Shown one piece after another: positions 54,680 to 62,534 of a DNA stretch of 64,000 nt. Each line of letters starts with the position of its first letter. The first letter of the stretch is position 1. A program made the position numbers and the translations under genes. The notes under the pieces were generated by a model. That model was not told where the DNA came from. It searched no databases and worked only from the letters and a program-made list of their open reading frames with translations. Location of the stretch: the NCBI GenBank assembly GCA_944387285.1, contig CALXEH010000003.1, forward strand, positions 1 through 64,000, in the 5' to 3' direction. This DNA comes from an uncultured Oscillospiraceae bacterium. Lineage in GTDB: Bacteria; Bacillota; Clostridia; Oscillospirales; Oscillospiraceae.

Positions 54680-55961
54680 TGAACATTAAAGTCCAAACAG
54701 TTGAAAATGACGGCAGAAGCAGCAGAAAATCTGGAATCCGAACTCCTCTTTCCAGAAACAGGACTTCTATTGTTTCCTGAAAAATGCGTCCTCATATTGC
54801 TCTGGCGTTTGAAGGTTCAGGGTGGTATGTGGGCGTTTTTGATTATAGAAAGCGATATATTCGTCGATCTTCTTTCGCAGTTCAGCTTCAGAGCGGTAAT
54901 TATTGCGGTAAAACTCCTCCTTCTTAAATACGGCAAAGAAGGATTCCATCACCGCGTTGTCATGGGGTGTTCCCGCATTGGGAAACGACTGCGTGATCTT
55001 TAACTTTTTTAGCAGCTGACGGAACGCATGGCAAGTATATTGACTGCCTTGGTCGCTGTGGAATGTCAAATTTTCTCCCGGCATTCGGGCGTTGTAGGCC
55101 ATCCTGAGCGTCGCTGTGATCAGCTGTGTGCTGTTGCGTGTGGATACTTTATGGGCAATTACTTTTCTGGAATATAAATCAACAATGGCACAGAGGTAAT
55201 AATACCGATCCTTCAGTTTCATACAGGTAACATCGCTGACCCAAACACAGTTTGGGGCCTCAGCATGAAATTGTCGCTGTAAAATGTTAGACTTCCGCTC
55301 GTAGCTGTTGGATTTTTTCCACTGGCGTTTAGAGGTCGTAGATACGCTGCTCAGCCCCATCTCACCCATAAGTTCCCGCACCAATGCTGTACCCGCTTTA
55401 TAACCGCGCTCATGAAGCACTGCACAGATCTTCTCACTTCCAAATGTCTGTCGGCTTTCATCGAAGATTTCCTGAATTGCCGCTCGCAATTCTTCCCGAT
55501 GTTTGGCATAGGAACTGTTATCCCGTTTGTTCCGCTTGATGTGGTTGTAAAAGGTTCCCCTCGGAACATCCAATGCTTCACAAAGAACATGGACACTAAA
55601 CTGGCCATAGAACAGCTCCAGTACTGCAAGCTTCTCCTGCGTTGTAGCGTTGGCGATCGCAGGGATGGATTTTAGAACCGCAATGATTTGCTCTTGCTTT
55701 TCGCAGCGGCGAAGAAGGCTGTCAAAGTCTTTCGGAGTAACGGTACGGGAACTGTTCTTGGCTTCGACAGGCCGATAAGCCTGAATCCATGTGTAAAAGG
55801 TACTTCTGGAAATCTGGTGCTCCTGGCAGATCTCATAAACAGTCTTGCCGTTGTAATATAGGCTGACCAATGTTCGCTTTTCTTCCTCACTGTAACGCAT
55901 TATGTGATCTCCTTTCACTTTGTTTTGTCGTTTACGGCAATTTAAGTGTATAGGGAGTTCA
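54680..55961 (-). mobile_element. IS3-family insertion sequence (ends approximate)
   Basis: The transposase at 54767-55900 defines an IS3-type element. Possible tips are TGAAC at 54680 and its complement GTTCA at 55957-55961, giving about 1.28 kb, a normal size for the family. Beyond these five bases the ends show little similarity, and no flanking target duplication is visible, so the ends are tentative. Confidence 0.55.
54767..55900 (-). CDS. IS3-family transposase, single frame
   Basis: A 377-residue transposase. An N-terminal helix-turn-helix (YNGKTVYEICQEHQISRSTFY, first 60 residues) and a leucine-rich linker precede an HTH_21-like region, and the rve integrase core holds the DDE residues in WVSDVTCMK, FHSDQGSQY and NAVMESFFAVFKKE. 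Unlike most IS3 relatives it needs no frameshift between orfA and orfB. The ATG at 55900 follows AAAGGAG; a longer frame to 55969 lacks support. It appears intact and could be active. Confidence 0.93.
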   Translation of the reverse strand: MRYSEEEKRTLVSLYYNGKTVYEICQEHQISRSTFYTWIQAYRPVEAKNSSRTVTPKDFDSLLRRCEKQEQIIAVLKSIPAIANATTQEKLAVLELFYGQFSVHVLCEALDVPRGTFYNHIKRNKRDNSSYAKHREELRAAIQEIFDESRQTFGSEKICAVLHERGYKAGTALVRELMGEMGLSSVSTTSKRQWKKSNSYERKSNILQRQFHAEAPNCVWVSDVTCMKLKDRYYYLCAIVDLYSRKVIAHKVSTRNSTQLITATLRMAYNARMPGENLTFHSDQGSQYTCHAFRQLLKKLKITQSFPNAGTPHDNAVMESFFAVFKKEEFYRNNYRSEAELRKKIDEYIAFYNQKRPHTTLNLQTPEQYEDAFFRKQ

Positions 55962-56248
55962 CAAAGCACGGCAATAATTCTTTTGCTTCAGATTTATATC
56001 TAATAGCAAAAAAGTATCCCGTGTTTACTATCAAAGCACTTTCTTGTAGAAACAGAAATGGCAAAGGGCTACATGAAATAAAGTTTTATCCGAGCTAATG
56101 TCTTAACCTCGAGCAGAAAAGCATTCTGTGGAAGCACATTGGGGAATGGATAAATAGCGCTTGCGTCTACATACTACCAGTCGTTTGGATTAGTCCAACG
56201 CAGAGACGCAAAGGAAAGCCAAGCCCTGCGCTTATTCAAATATCTAAC
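55962..56248. other. AT-rich gap, nothing recognised
   Basis: Nothing recognisable as a gene, RNA or repeat is seen between the transposase end and the next gene's promoter. Base composition is low in G and C, like the rest of this segment. Confidence 0.5.
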
Positions 56249-56277
56249 TCGACGAATCCGAAATCCAATGGTACAAT
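56249..56277 (+). promoter_or_regulatory. possible promoter of unknown gene
   Basis: TCGACG at 56249-56254 and TACAAT at 56272-56277 are 17 bases apart, with TG before the -10 as in extended promoters. The gene start follows 75 bases on. Confidence 0.45.
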
Positions 56278-56351
56278 AGTAACAAGTTGGAGTATATAGA
56301 GCATGATAAATTACAATCTACCAATCTTTTAAAAGAGAGAAGGTGCCAAAG

Positions 56352-57670
56352 ATGGCCGTCATGGATACAGTATTAGGCTTAATTGCTGACATTGGTTTAG
56401 ACGCAGCTAAAGGACGCTATAAAATTACATGGGATGAACTCCAAGCCCGTGCGAAATTGACGGACTATCTTGCTCGGCAACAAAAATACAATTTTAATTG
56501 TTCTTTAGAAGAAGAGATTGATTTCGAAGGACTCGCCAAATATATTCGCAGCAATCTGATGGATGATGTGAAAAACCGCTTGTTTGGGACAAGAAAAGAA
56601 CGCGGAATCGCTCGTCTGGCAATAGCAGATAAAGCGGCATATTATGCTCAAGCAAAAACGGGATTATCCAAAGAGAGGGCACGATATTTAGCAGTTGCCG
56701 CAGTTGATGTTCTCAAGAATTTTTATCGTAACAAGACCGAAAGAGATTTATTATTTGTAGCGGCTGAGGTCGAGGATACTATCATCTCAGAGATGACTGA
56801 CCAGCATAAAGAGATATGTGGCAAGATTGATGCCCTCGACAAAAAGGTTGAAGGTAGCAGTTTGTTGTCCATTGATAGGAATCTAACATTAGCAAATGAC
56901 GGGAGACTGGATGTGGTTGAAAAGAACCTTTCAGGATTCTTTTCCGCTCTTAACTCGAATCATGATCTCAGACCATATTACGGTTTTGCTATGGATGGAC
57001 AAACTCGCCTAAAAAGTATACCTCTGCGACCGGATGCAGTAGAGTTGTACCCGCCGCATTTAGAGGTTACGGCTACATCATTCAAGCTGGATGGAGTGCC
57101 AGTCCAGAGGGTAGATTCTAATACATTTTCTCGTGCCTATCGAAGCCAAAGCCTTATTGAATTTGACATAGTTGCAGCGAAGAAATATCTTGGTGATACT
57201 CCTGACCCAATACAGCATGAAGCTGAGAGATTGCCCGGAGCCCATATGGTAATGAAACCCCATCTTTTCCGGAGGCATTTCCGTGCAGCGTAATTGTTGA
57301 TGGGGAAACTATAGTTGATTATCTTCTTCTACGTACAAAGCGGATAGAAGACGATGGAACTGCCATTGTCACAAATGATGAGCAAGAGAACTTCAACTTT
57401 AAAGTCACTCTCATGGTAAATGCCACAACGACCATCCTCAACTTAACGGTCACTCCCGTAAATCCGTCAAATGTGGAGTCTCTGAAATATAGACAGTTTT
57501 TGAAAAAAGCCATGTCTGCCAAAAATATTGCGCTCAAATCGTTGAAACACAATACCATTTTCATTTCTTCAAAAGCTAATCTAATGCCGCACGACTGTGA
57601 AAAATTAGACATTGAAATTGTAGTTTTATATAAATCATTTGCATCTATAGTGTTGCGATGTTCCATATGA
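56352..57670 (+). pseudogene. unknown protein of acquired segment, one frame break
   Basis: Rejoined, this gene encodes about 440 residues. The first ~150 are helical (YNFNCSLEEEIDFEGLAKYI, then VLKNFYRNKTERDLLFVAAE) and resemble, to my eye, helical N-terminal regions found ahead of NTPase domains in some defence proteins; no P-loop follows here. The rest is beta-rich and unknown. The frame changes near 57258-57261, where a run of four C's would need five; the downstream part then reads to a stop at 57668-57670. GAGAGAAGG precedes the ATG at 56352. Its low GC fits horizontal transfer. Confidence 0.6.
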
Positions 57671-57671
57671 A

Positions 57672-57714
57672 CAAGGGTCGGCTTTAGTATAAAGGCCGGC
57701 CCTTGCTGATTTTT
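57672..57714 (+). terminator. terminator at right edge of acquired segment
   Basis: CAAGGGTCGGCTTT pairs with AAAGGCCGGCCCTTG around AGTAT, followed after CTGA by TTTTT. Its arms closely resemble the terminator at 54566-54624 on the other side of the segment. Confidence 0.8.
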
Positions 57715-57748
57715 GCAGTGATGACGAGCTGCGGAAAGGACTGATACC

Positions 57749-58417
57749 ATGCTCAACACCCTGGACGACTACATACCGAACAGCGTGCCACTGCACGAGG
57801 ACTTTTGCACTCACGGCCAGCTTGTGAAAAAGGTGGGGCCTGACGGGGTGCTGCTGCCGTATCCGGGCAACACGGCCGTGTTCCTGCTCGGCGAGCATGA
57901 GCGCGGCCTGCTCGCGGGACTCAGGGAGGAGCTCTACGCCGCCGCCGGCCCCATGCTGGCTGAGCGGCTCCGGGACGAGAGCTTCCACATGACCCTTCAC
58001 GGCCTTGAGGACGGCGTGCCGGGCACTCCGGGCCTTGCGGAGCGCATGAGCGCCGCCGCGGCGCTGGCCAGGCCCATCCTCGCCCGGCACAGGCAAGGCC
58101 CGGCCCTGCGCATGAGGGCCACGCGCCTTTTCAACATGCTGCACACCAGCGTCGTGCTGGGCCTCGCGCCCGCGGACGGGGACAGCTATGCGCGCCTGGA
58201 CGCCATGTACCTCGAGCTCGAGGAGGTAAAGCGCCTGGGCTACGCCCTCACGCCCCACATCACCATGGCCTATTACCGGCCCGGCCGCTACAGCGCCGCG
58301 CAGGCGGCAAGGCTGGCCTCGGCGCTCAGGCCCGTGGAGCTGGAACTCAGCCTCGCCATGGAAGACCTCGTCCTGCAGGACTTTACGGACATGAACCGCT
58401 ACACGACCGTATTTTGA
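57749..58417 (+). CDS. 2H phosphoesterase/RNA-ligase-like protein
   Basis: A 222-residue protein with the two H-x-T/S-x motifs that define the 2H phosphoesterase superfamily: HMTLHG (about residues 80-85) and HITMAYY (about 170-176). Family members act on cyclic or 2'-5'-linked nucleotide phosphates. The actual substrate is unknown. GGAAAGGA precedes the ATG. GC content returns to the host level here. Confidence 0.75.
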   Translation: MLNTLDDYIPNSVPLHEDFCTHGQLVKKVGPDGVLLPYPGNTAVFLLGEHERGLLAGLREELYAAAGPMLAERLRDESFHMTLHGLEDGVPGTPGLAERMSAAAALARPILARHRQGPALRMRATRLFNMLHTSVVLGLAPADGDSYARLDAMYLELEEVKRLGYALTPHITMAYYRPGRYSAAQAARLASALRPVELELSLAMEDLVLQDFTDMNRYTTVF

Positions 58418-58446
58418 GCCGGGACATGCGCTTTTTTGAAACTGGA

Positions 58447-58486
58447 AAGTTACGGGCTTGTAACTTGTCTGCGGGTCTGGTATAAT
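58447..58486 (+). promoter_or_regulatory. promoter of mogA with inverted repeat
   Basis: TTGTAA at 58458-58463 and TATAAT at 58481-58486 are 17 bases apart, with TGG just before the -10. A perfect 7-bp inverted repeat AAGTTAC/GTAACTT (58447-58453 with 58460-58466) covers the -35 box and may be a repressor site. Confidence 0.7.
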
Positions 58487-58534
58487 CTTTACAGAGATGC
58501 GCCTGGCGCAAATTAAGGAGAGGGATAATTTCAT

Positions 58535-59053
58535 ATGGGTGAAGAGATCAGGTACACCGCGGCCGTCATAACGGTCAGCGACAAGTGCAGCCGGGGCGAG
58601 CGTGTGGATACCAGCGGGCCGGCGGTGGAGGCCATGCTGGCGGCCGACGGCTGGGAAGTCGTCTACCGCAACGTCGTTCCCGACGAATTTGAGCTCATAA
58701 AGGGCGAGCTGGTCAACTGCTCTTACGAGCTGGACGTCTATCTCGCCGTCACCACGGGCGGCACGGGCTTCTCGCGCAGGGATGTTACGCCGGAGGCCAC
58801 GGAGGCGGTCATAAACCGCGTCGCGCCCGGCATAGCGGAGGCCATGCGCGCGGCCAGCGTGAAGATCACGCCGCGGGGCATGCTCTCGCGCGGCATAGCC
58901 GGCCTCAGGGGCGGCACGCTCATCATCAACCTGCCCGGCAGCGCCAAGGCCGCTACCGAGAGCCTGGACGCCGTACTGCCCGCCCTCAAGCACGGTGTGG
59001 ACATGCTGCGCGGCCTGAAGTCCGAGTGCGCCTCGCAGACCCACAAGGAATGA
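58535..59053 (+). CDS. mogA: MogA/MoaB family molybdopterin adenylyltransferase
   Basis: A 172-residue protein of the MogA/MoaB family that adenylylates molybdopterin before metal insertion. Signatures are AAVITVSDKCSRGERVDTSG at the N-terminus, TTGGTGFSRRDVTPEAT (about residues 70-86) and LINLPGSAKA near the end. It suggests the organism makes a molybdenum or tungsten enzyme. AGGAGAGG precedes the ATG. It stands alone between a promoter and a strong terminator. Confidence 0.9.
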   Translation: MGEEIRYTAAVITVSDKCSRGERVDTSGPAVEAMLAADGWEVVYRNVVPDEFELIKGELVNCSYELDVYLAVTTGGTGFSRRDVTPEATEAVINRVAPGIAEAMRAASVKITPRGMLSRGIAGLRGGTLIINLPGSAKAATESLDAVLPALKHGVDMLRGLKSECASQTHKE

Positions 59054-59066
59054 CCATATAAAAGTC

Positions 59067-59106
59067 AAACCGCCCCTCGCTTCACTCGAAGCGAGGGGCG
59101 GTTTTT
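59067..59106. terminator. bidirectional terminator
   Basis: A perfect 17-bp stem (59067-59083 with 59088-59104) with an ACTC loop is flanked by A's on the left and five T's on the right. It serves both mogA and the convergent genes on the minus strand. Confidence 0.95.
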
Positions 59107-59504
59107 CAACGTTTGGATTCGGAGAACTCATAGGCCTCACGCAGCCAGGCCAGCAGCTCCTCGTCGAGCTGCTCCGGCTCTGAGACGAGGATGTGGTGCG
59201 TCCAGCGGCCGGGATAGGGTTCGACCGCCGCGGCGACGCGCGGCGAATCCAGCCGGCGGTTCAGGCCCACGGTCACGACTAGGCAGTGCTCAGGCCAGCT
59301 CTTTTTCCTGCGCAGGGGCAGGGAAGCAGCGGCAAAGAGGTGCCGGCCGTAGAAGCTCAGCTGGCTTTTCTGCACATGCACGGAGACGCCGGGCAGCCGG
59401 GCCGAGTCCAGCAGCTCGTACAGGCCCTGGTAGAGCCCGAGTTCGAGCGGCCAGCCCTCGAAAAAGAGCAGCAGGTCGTCAAAATAGTGCTCGGGGCAGT
59501 TCAA
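59106..59504 (-). CDS. DUF5655-type protein
   Basis: A 132-residue protein that resembles the DUF5655 type (FFEGWPLELGLYQGLYELL, VHVQKSQLSFYGRHLFA), a family found alone or beside DNA-interacting proteins, with no settled activity. Its start overlaps the end of the NUDIX gene by four bases, so the two are co-translated. Confidence 0.75.
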   Translation of the reverse strand: MNCPEHYFDDLLLFFEGWPLELGLYQGLYELLDSARLPGVSVHVQKSQLSFYGRHLFAAASLPLRRKKSWPEHCLVVTVGLNRRLDSPRVAAAVEPYPGRWTHHILVSEPEQLDEELLAWLREAYEFSESKR

Positions 59505-60034
59505 AGCTCCGCCTCCTTTCCGCGCAGGCCCGCGCCGTGGCGGTGTATGTCGAAGAGCAGGCTCAGGAAATCCGGCGAGTAGGGCACGAAGCCGCCCTCG
59601 CCCAGCAGGGCGCAGACCTCATCCTGAGAGGCCCAGCGCGCCTGCGCGACCTCCTCGGCCTGGAGCCGCAGGCCGGCCGGCTCGAGCTCGCGCTCCAGCT
59701 CAAAGACGTCGTCGAAGCCCGTCTCAAAGTTGATGGTCAGCACCGGCCGCGTATGGGAAAGGTCGGCCTCGAGGCCGAGCTCCTCAAAGAGCTCGCGCTC
59801 TGCGGCGGCCTGCGAGCTCTCGCCCGCCTGGGCACAGCCGCCTGCGCTCAGATCCCAGAGCCCCGGCCAGCTGCGCTTTTCCGGGCTGCGCCGCTGTATG
59901 AGCAGCCTGCCCGCGCGGTCAAAGACGCAGATGTGCACGACCAGGTGATACTCGCCCGGCCCGAGCGGCTCGCCGCGCCTGAGCCTGCGGCCCGTGGGCA
60001 CGCGGTCGAAGCTGTAAACGTCCAGCAGTTCCAT
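59501..60034 (-). CDS. NUDIX hydrolase (IPP-isomerase-like type)
   Basis: A 177-residue NUDIX protein. The NUDIX box is complete, from GGCAQAGESSQAAAERE to LFEELG (about residues 66-87), in the YfcD/isopentenyl-diphosphate-isomerase-like subgroup suggested by HICVFDRAGRLLIQRRSPEKRSW-type sequence before it. Substrate unknown. Confidence 0.88.
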   Translation of the reverse strand: MELLDVYSFDRVPTGRRLRRGEPLGPGEYHLVVHICVFDRAGRLLIQRRSPEKRSWPGLWDLSAGGCAQAGESSQAAAERELFEELGLEADLSHTRPVLTINFETGFDDVFELERELEPAGLRLQAEEVAQARWASQDEVCALLGEGGFVPYSPDFLSLLFDIHRHGAGLRGKEAEL

Positions 60035-60035
60035 C

Positions 60036-60494
60036 TCAGCCGCGCAGGAAGGCCAGCACGTCGGCGGCGTTGGTGTCGGGCTTGACCTTGGGCATGACCT
60101 TTTCGATGACGCCGTCCGGGCCGATGACGAAGGTCGAGCGCACGACGCCCATGGCGACCTTGCCGTAGTTCTTCTTCTCCTGCCAGACGCCGTAGGCCTC
60201 TATGGCCTGGCGCTCCGGGTCGGAGAGCAGGATGAAAGGCAGGCCGTGCTTTTCCGCGAACTTCGCGTGGGAGGCCGCGGAATCGCGGCTGACGCCTATG
60301 ACCACGGCGCCGAGCGCCTCAAACTCCGCATAGGCCCCGGCAAAGGCGCAGGCCTGCCTGGTGCAGCCCGGCGTGTTGTCGCGGGAATAGAAATAGAGCA
60401 CGACGCGCCGCCCGGCAAAATCCGAGAGCGAGACGGGCCTGCCGTCCTTGTCCGGCAGCGTAAATCCTGGGGCCTTCATTCCGGCTTCGAGCAT
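60036..60494 (-). CDS. bcp: thioredoxin-dependent peroxiredoxin (Bcp type)
   Basis: A 152-residue peroxiredoxin with GCTRQACAF holding the peroxidatic cysteine (about residue 44) within the conserved DNTPGCTRQ context, and later GVVRSTFVIGPDG. The classical resolving Cys five residues on (CxxxxC) is present as CTRQAC. It reduces peroxides using thioredoxin. One base separates it from the NUDIX gene. Confidence 0.92.
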   Translation of the reverse strand: MLEAGMKAPGFTLPDKDGRPVSLSDFAGRRVVLYFYSRDNTPGCTRQACAFAGAYAEFEALGAVVIGVSRDSAASHAKFAEKHGLPFILLSDPERQAIEAYGVWQEKKNYGKVAMGVVRSTFVIGPDGVIEKVMPKVKPDTNAADVLAFLRG

Positions 60495-60515
60495 TTTATC
60501 TTACCTCCTGTGGAT

Positions 60516-61013
60516 TTATTCATCGCGGCAGGCCCCGTCCCCGGCCAGGGCCAGGAGCGTGCCGCCCGTGAGGCGGTAGGTCGTCCATTCGTCCATGGGC
60601 CGCGCGCCGAGCGAGAGATAGAAGTCGATGCTGGGCCGGTTCCAGTCCAGACAGGCCCACTCCAGCCGTCCGCAGCCCCTCGAGACCGCTATGCGCGCCA
60701 GCTCGCCCAGCAGCGCCCGGCCGCAGCCGCGGCCCCTGTAGGCCTCCTTCACGAACAGGTCCTCCAGATATATGCCGCCGCGGCCCAGGAAGGTCGAGAA
60801 ATTCCCGAAAAACAGGGCAAATCCCACCTCCCGGCCGTCCAGGACGGCAAAGATGACCTCGGCCGCGTGCCGCTCGAAGAGCCACTCGCGCAGCAGGCCC
60901 TCCGTCGCGACGACCTCGCCGGACATGTGCTCGTACTCGGCCAGCTCTCGTATGAAATCCAGTATCAGCGGCAGGTCCGCCTCGACGGCCCGCCTGAAGC
61001 TCGGCTGTTCCAA
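60516..61013 (-). CDS. GNAT acetyltransferase (diamine acetyltransferase-like)
   Basis: A 165-residue GNAT enzyme with the CoA-binding loop RGRGCGRALL (about 94-103) and the pattern FFGNFSTFLGRGGIYLEDLFV typical of the spermidine/diamine acetyltransferase subgroup. TTG start at 61013 follows GGAGGTGG. It should acetylate a small amine; the substrate is inferred from subgroup only. Confidence 0.85.
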   Translation of the reverse strand: MEQPSFRRAVEADLPLILDFIRELAEYEHMSGEVVATEGLLREWLFERHAAEVIFAVLDGREVGFALFFGNFSTFLGRGGIYLEDLFVKEAYRGRGCGRALLGELARIAVSRGCGRLEWACLDWNRPSIDFYLSLGARPMDEWTTYRLTGGTLLALAGDGACRDE

Positions 61014-61091
61014 CTCGCCACCTCCATATCACCCGCTTATCATACCACAGCCCGGCGCGTTTGAACAGCCAAAATAGCGCCTCCTTCGCGC

Positions 61092-61532
61092 TCAGAGCGC
61101 CTCCAGCCGCTCCACGATGAGGTCCAGCACCCTGTAGAAGACGGCCAGCTCCTCCTCGCTGATGCCGCCGCTGACGCTTTGCAGCTTCTCGTCCACTATG
61201 CCTGCCATCTGCGCCGCGGCCAGCCGGCCCTCCTGCGTCAGCTGCAGGCGCGAGCGATAGCGCCTCCGGCTGCCCTCGTGCGCCTCGCCCTCAAGCAGCC
61301 CGCGCTCCGTCAGCTCGCCCGTCACCCGCGAGACCTGCGCCCTGTCCACGCCGCAGGCCGCGGCAAGCTCCGTCGCCGTCATGCCCTCCGGCTCGTCGTA
61401 GAGCGCCAGCAGGCAGGACACATGCACGCCGCGCAGTCCGTAGCCGCGCACGTTCTCCGTCTTCGCCCGCTGCAGCGCCTTCTCCGCCCGCGATATCAGC
61501 CCGCTGAACCTGCTGAACCTGTCCATATACAA
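61092..61532 (-). CDS. MarR family transcriptional regulator
   Basis: A 146-residue winged-helix regulator of the MarR family (LYDEPEGMTATELAAACGVDRAQVSRVTGELTERGLL, wing GSRRRYRSRLQLTQEG). The start is taken as TTG at 61532, eight bases after GGAGG; ATG at 61526 is the alternative. Its promoter region and that of the divergent degV-like gene share two palindromes. Confidence 0.9.
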   Translation of the reverse strand: MYMDRFSRFSGLISRAEKALQRAKTENVRGYGLRGVHVSCLLALYDEPEGMTATELAAACGVDRAQVSRVTGELTERGLLEGEAHEGSRRRYRSRLQLTQEGRLAAAQMAGIVDEKLQSVSGGISEEELAVFYRVLDLIVERLEAL

Positions 61533-61555
61533 GCCAATCGCCTCCTGTCGCGTCC

Positions 61556-61584
61556 AGCATACAACAAAGATGTTGACAAGTCAA
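61556..61584 (-). promoter_or_regulatory. promoter of marR-type gene
   Basis: On the minus strand TTGACT (61579-61584) and TATGCT (61556-61561) are 17 bases apart. The -35 lies inside the first palindrome, allowing autorepression. Confidence 0.6.
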
Positions 61585-61620
61585 CAATTTTGCGGTATAG
61601 TTTGTTGACTGCTCAACAAA
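61571..61620. promoter_or_regulatory. two MarR-type operator palindromes
   Basis: TGTTGACAAGTCAACA (61571-61586) is a perfect palindrome with 7-bp arms, and TTTGTTGA/TCAACAAA (61601-61608 with 61613-61620) is an 8-bp repeat with four bases between. They share TTGTTGA half-sites. The first covers both divergent -35 boxes and the second lies just after the degV -10. Confidence 0.75.
61573..61601 (+). promoter_or_regulatory. promoter of DegV-family gene
   Basis: TTGACA at 61573-61578 and TATAGT at 61596-61601 are 17 bases apart. Both boxes overlap or touch the MarR-type palindromes. Confidence 0.75.
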
Positions 61621-61637
61621 TCAGGGAGGAAACACAA

Positions 61638-62486
61638 ATGGGGATCAGGATAATCACGGATTCCACTTCGGACTTTGGGCCTTGGGAGGCTGTTGGCCTG
61701 GGCCTGGGCATAGTGCCGCTGAAGACCCGTTTCGGGACGGAGGAGTACATAGACGGCGTGACGATAACGCCGCGGGAGTTTTACGAGAAGCTGATAGAGG
61801 GCGACGTGCTGCCGACGACGAGCCAGCCTTCGCCGGCGGAGTTTGAGGCGGAGTTTGCCAAGGCGGTGGACGCGGGCGACGAGGTCGTGGCGATAACGAT
61901 ATCGGGCGAGCTGTCGGGCACCTATCAGAGTGCGGTGATAGCGGCGGAGCGTTTTGGCGACAGGGTGCATGTAGTGGACAGCCGCAGCGCGTCCATAGGC
62001 GCGCAGATACTGGTGAGGCTGGCCATGCGGCTGCTGGCGGGCGGCATGTCTGCGCCCGAGCTGGCCGAAAGGCTGGAGCGTGAACGTGAGCGGATAAGCG
62101 TGATCGCGCTTTTGGACACGCTGGAATATCTCAAGCGCGGCGGGCGCATTTCGTCGGCGGTGGCCTTTGCGGGCGGCATACTTTCCATCAAGCCGGTCGT
62201 GACGATAATAGAAGGGCACATCCAGCTCGTAGGCAAGGCCCGCGGCTCGAAAAACGGCAACAACCTGCTGACGGAGTACATCAAAAAATGCGGCGGGGTG
62301 GACTTCACCATGCCGCTGATGCTGGGCTATACGGGCATATCCGACGCCCTGCTGCAGAAGTATGTGCGTGACAGCGCCCATCTCTGGGCGGGCCACGCCT
62401 CCGAGCTGCCGGTGAGCGCCATAGGCTCCGTAATAGGCACGCACGGCGGCCCCGGCGCCGTGGCCGTGGCCTTCTTCCACAACTGA
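61638..62486 (+). CDS. DegV family fatty-acid-binding protein
   Basis: A 282-residue DegV/FakB-type protein. It starts IRIITDSTSDFG, has TTSQPSPAEF, ITISGELSGTYQSA and the C-terminal GTHGGPGAVAVAFFHN. Family members bind a fatty acid for FakA kinase, feeding exogenous fatty acids to phospholipid synthesis. GGGAGGAAA precedes the ATG at 61638; the much longer upstream frame overlaps the marR gene and is rejected. Control by the adjacent MarR protein, similar in concept to FabT, is inferred. Confidence 0.9.
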   Translation: MGIRIITDSTSDFGPWEAVGLGLGIVPLKTRFGTEEYIDGVTITPREFYEKLIEGDVLPTTSQPSPAEFEAEFAKAVDAGDEVVAITISGELSGTYQSAVIAAERFGDRVHVVDSRSASIGAQILVRLAMRLLAGGMSAPELAERLERERERISVIALLDTLEYLKRGGRISSAVAFAGGILSIKPVVTIIEGHIQLVGKARGSKNGNNLLTEYIKKCGGVDFTMPLMLGYTGISDALLQKYVRDSAHLWAGHASELPVSAIGSVIGTHGGPGAVAVAFFHN

Positions 62487-62497
62487 GCTGAGAAGGG

Positions 62498-62534
62498 AAC
62501 TGCCCCGCTTCCTTGGAAGCGGGGCAGTTTTTTA
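62498..62534. terminator. bidirectional terminator
   Basis: A perfect 15-bp stem (62498-62512 with 62515-62529) with a TT loop, then TTTT, between the convergent DegV and V-ATPase genes. Confidence 0.95.

Noticed and set aside
54680-55961. Definite ends of the IS3-family element
   Set aside because: Only five bases match between the tips and no target duplication is seen, so the ends are given as approximate.
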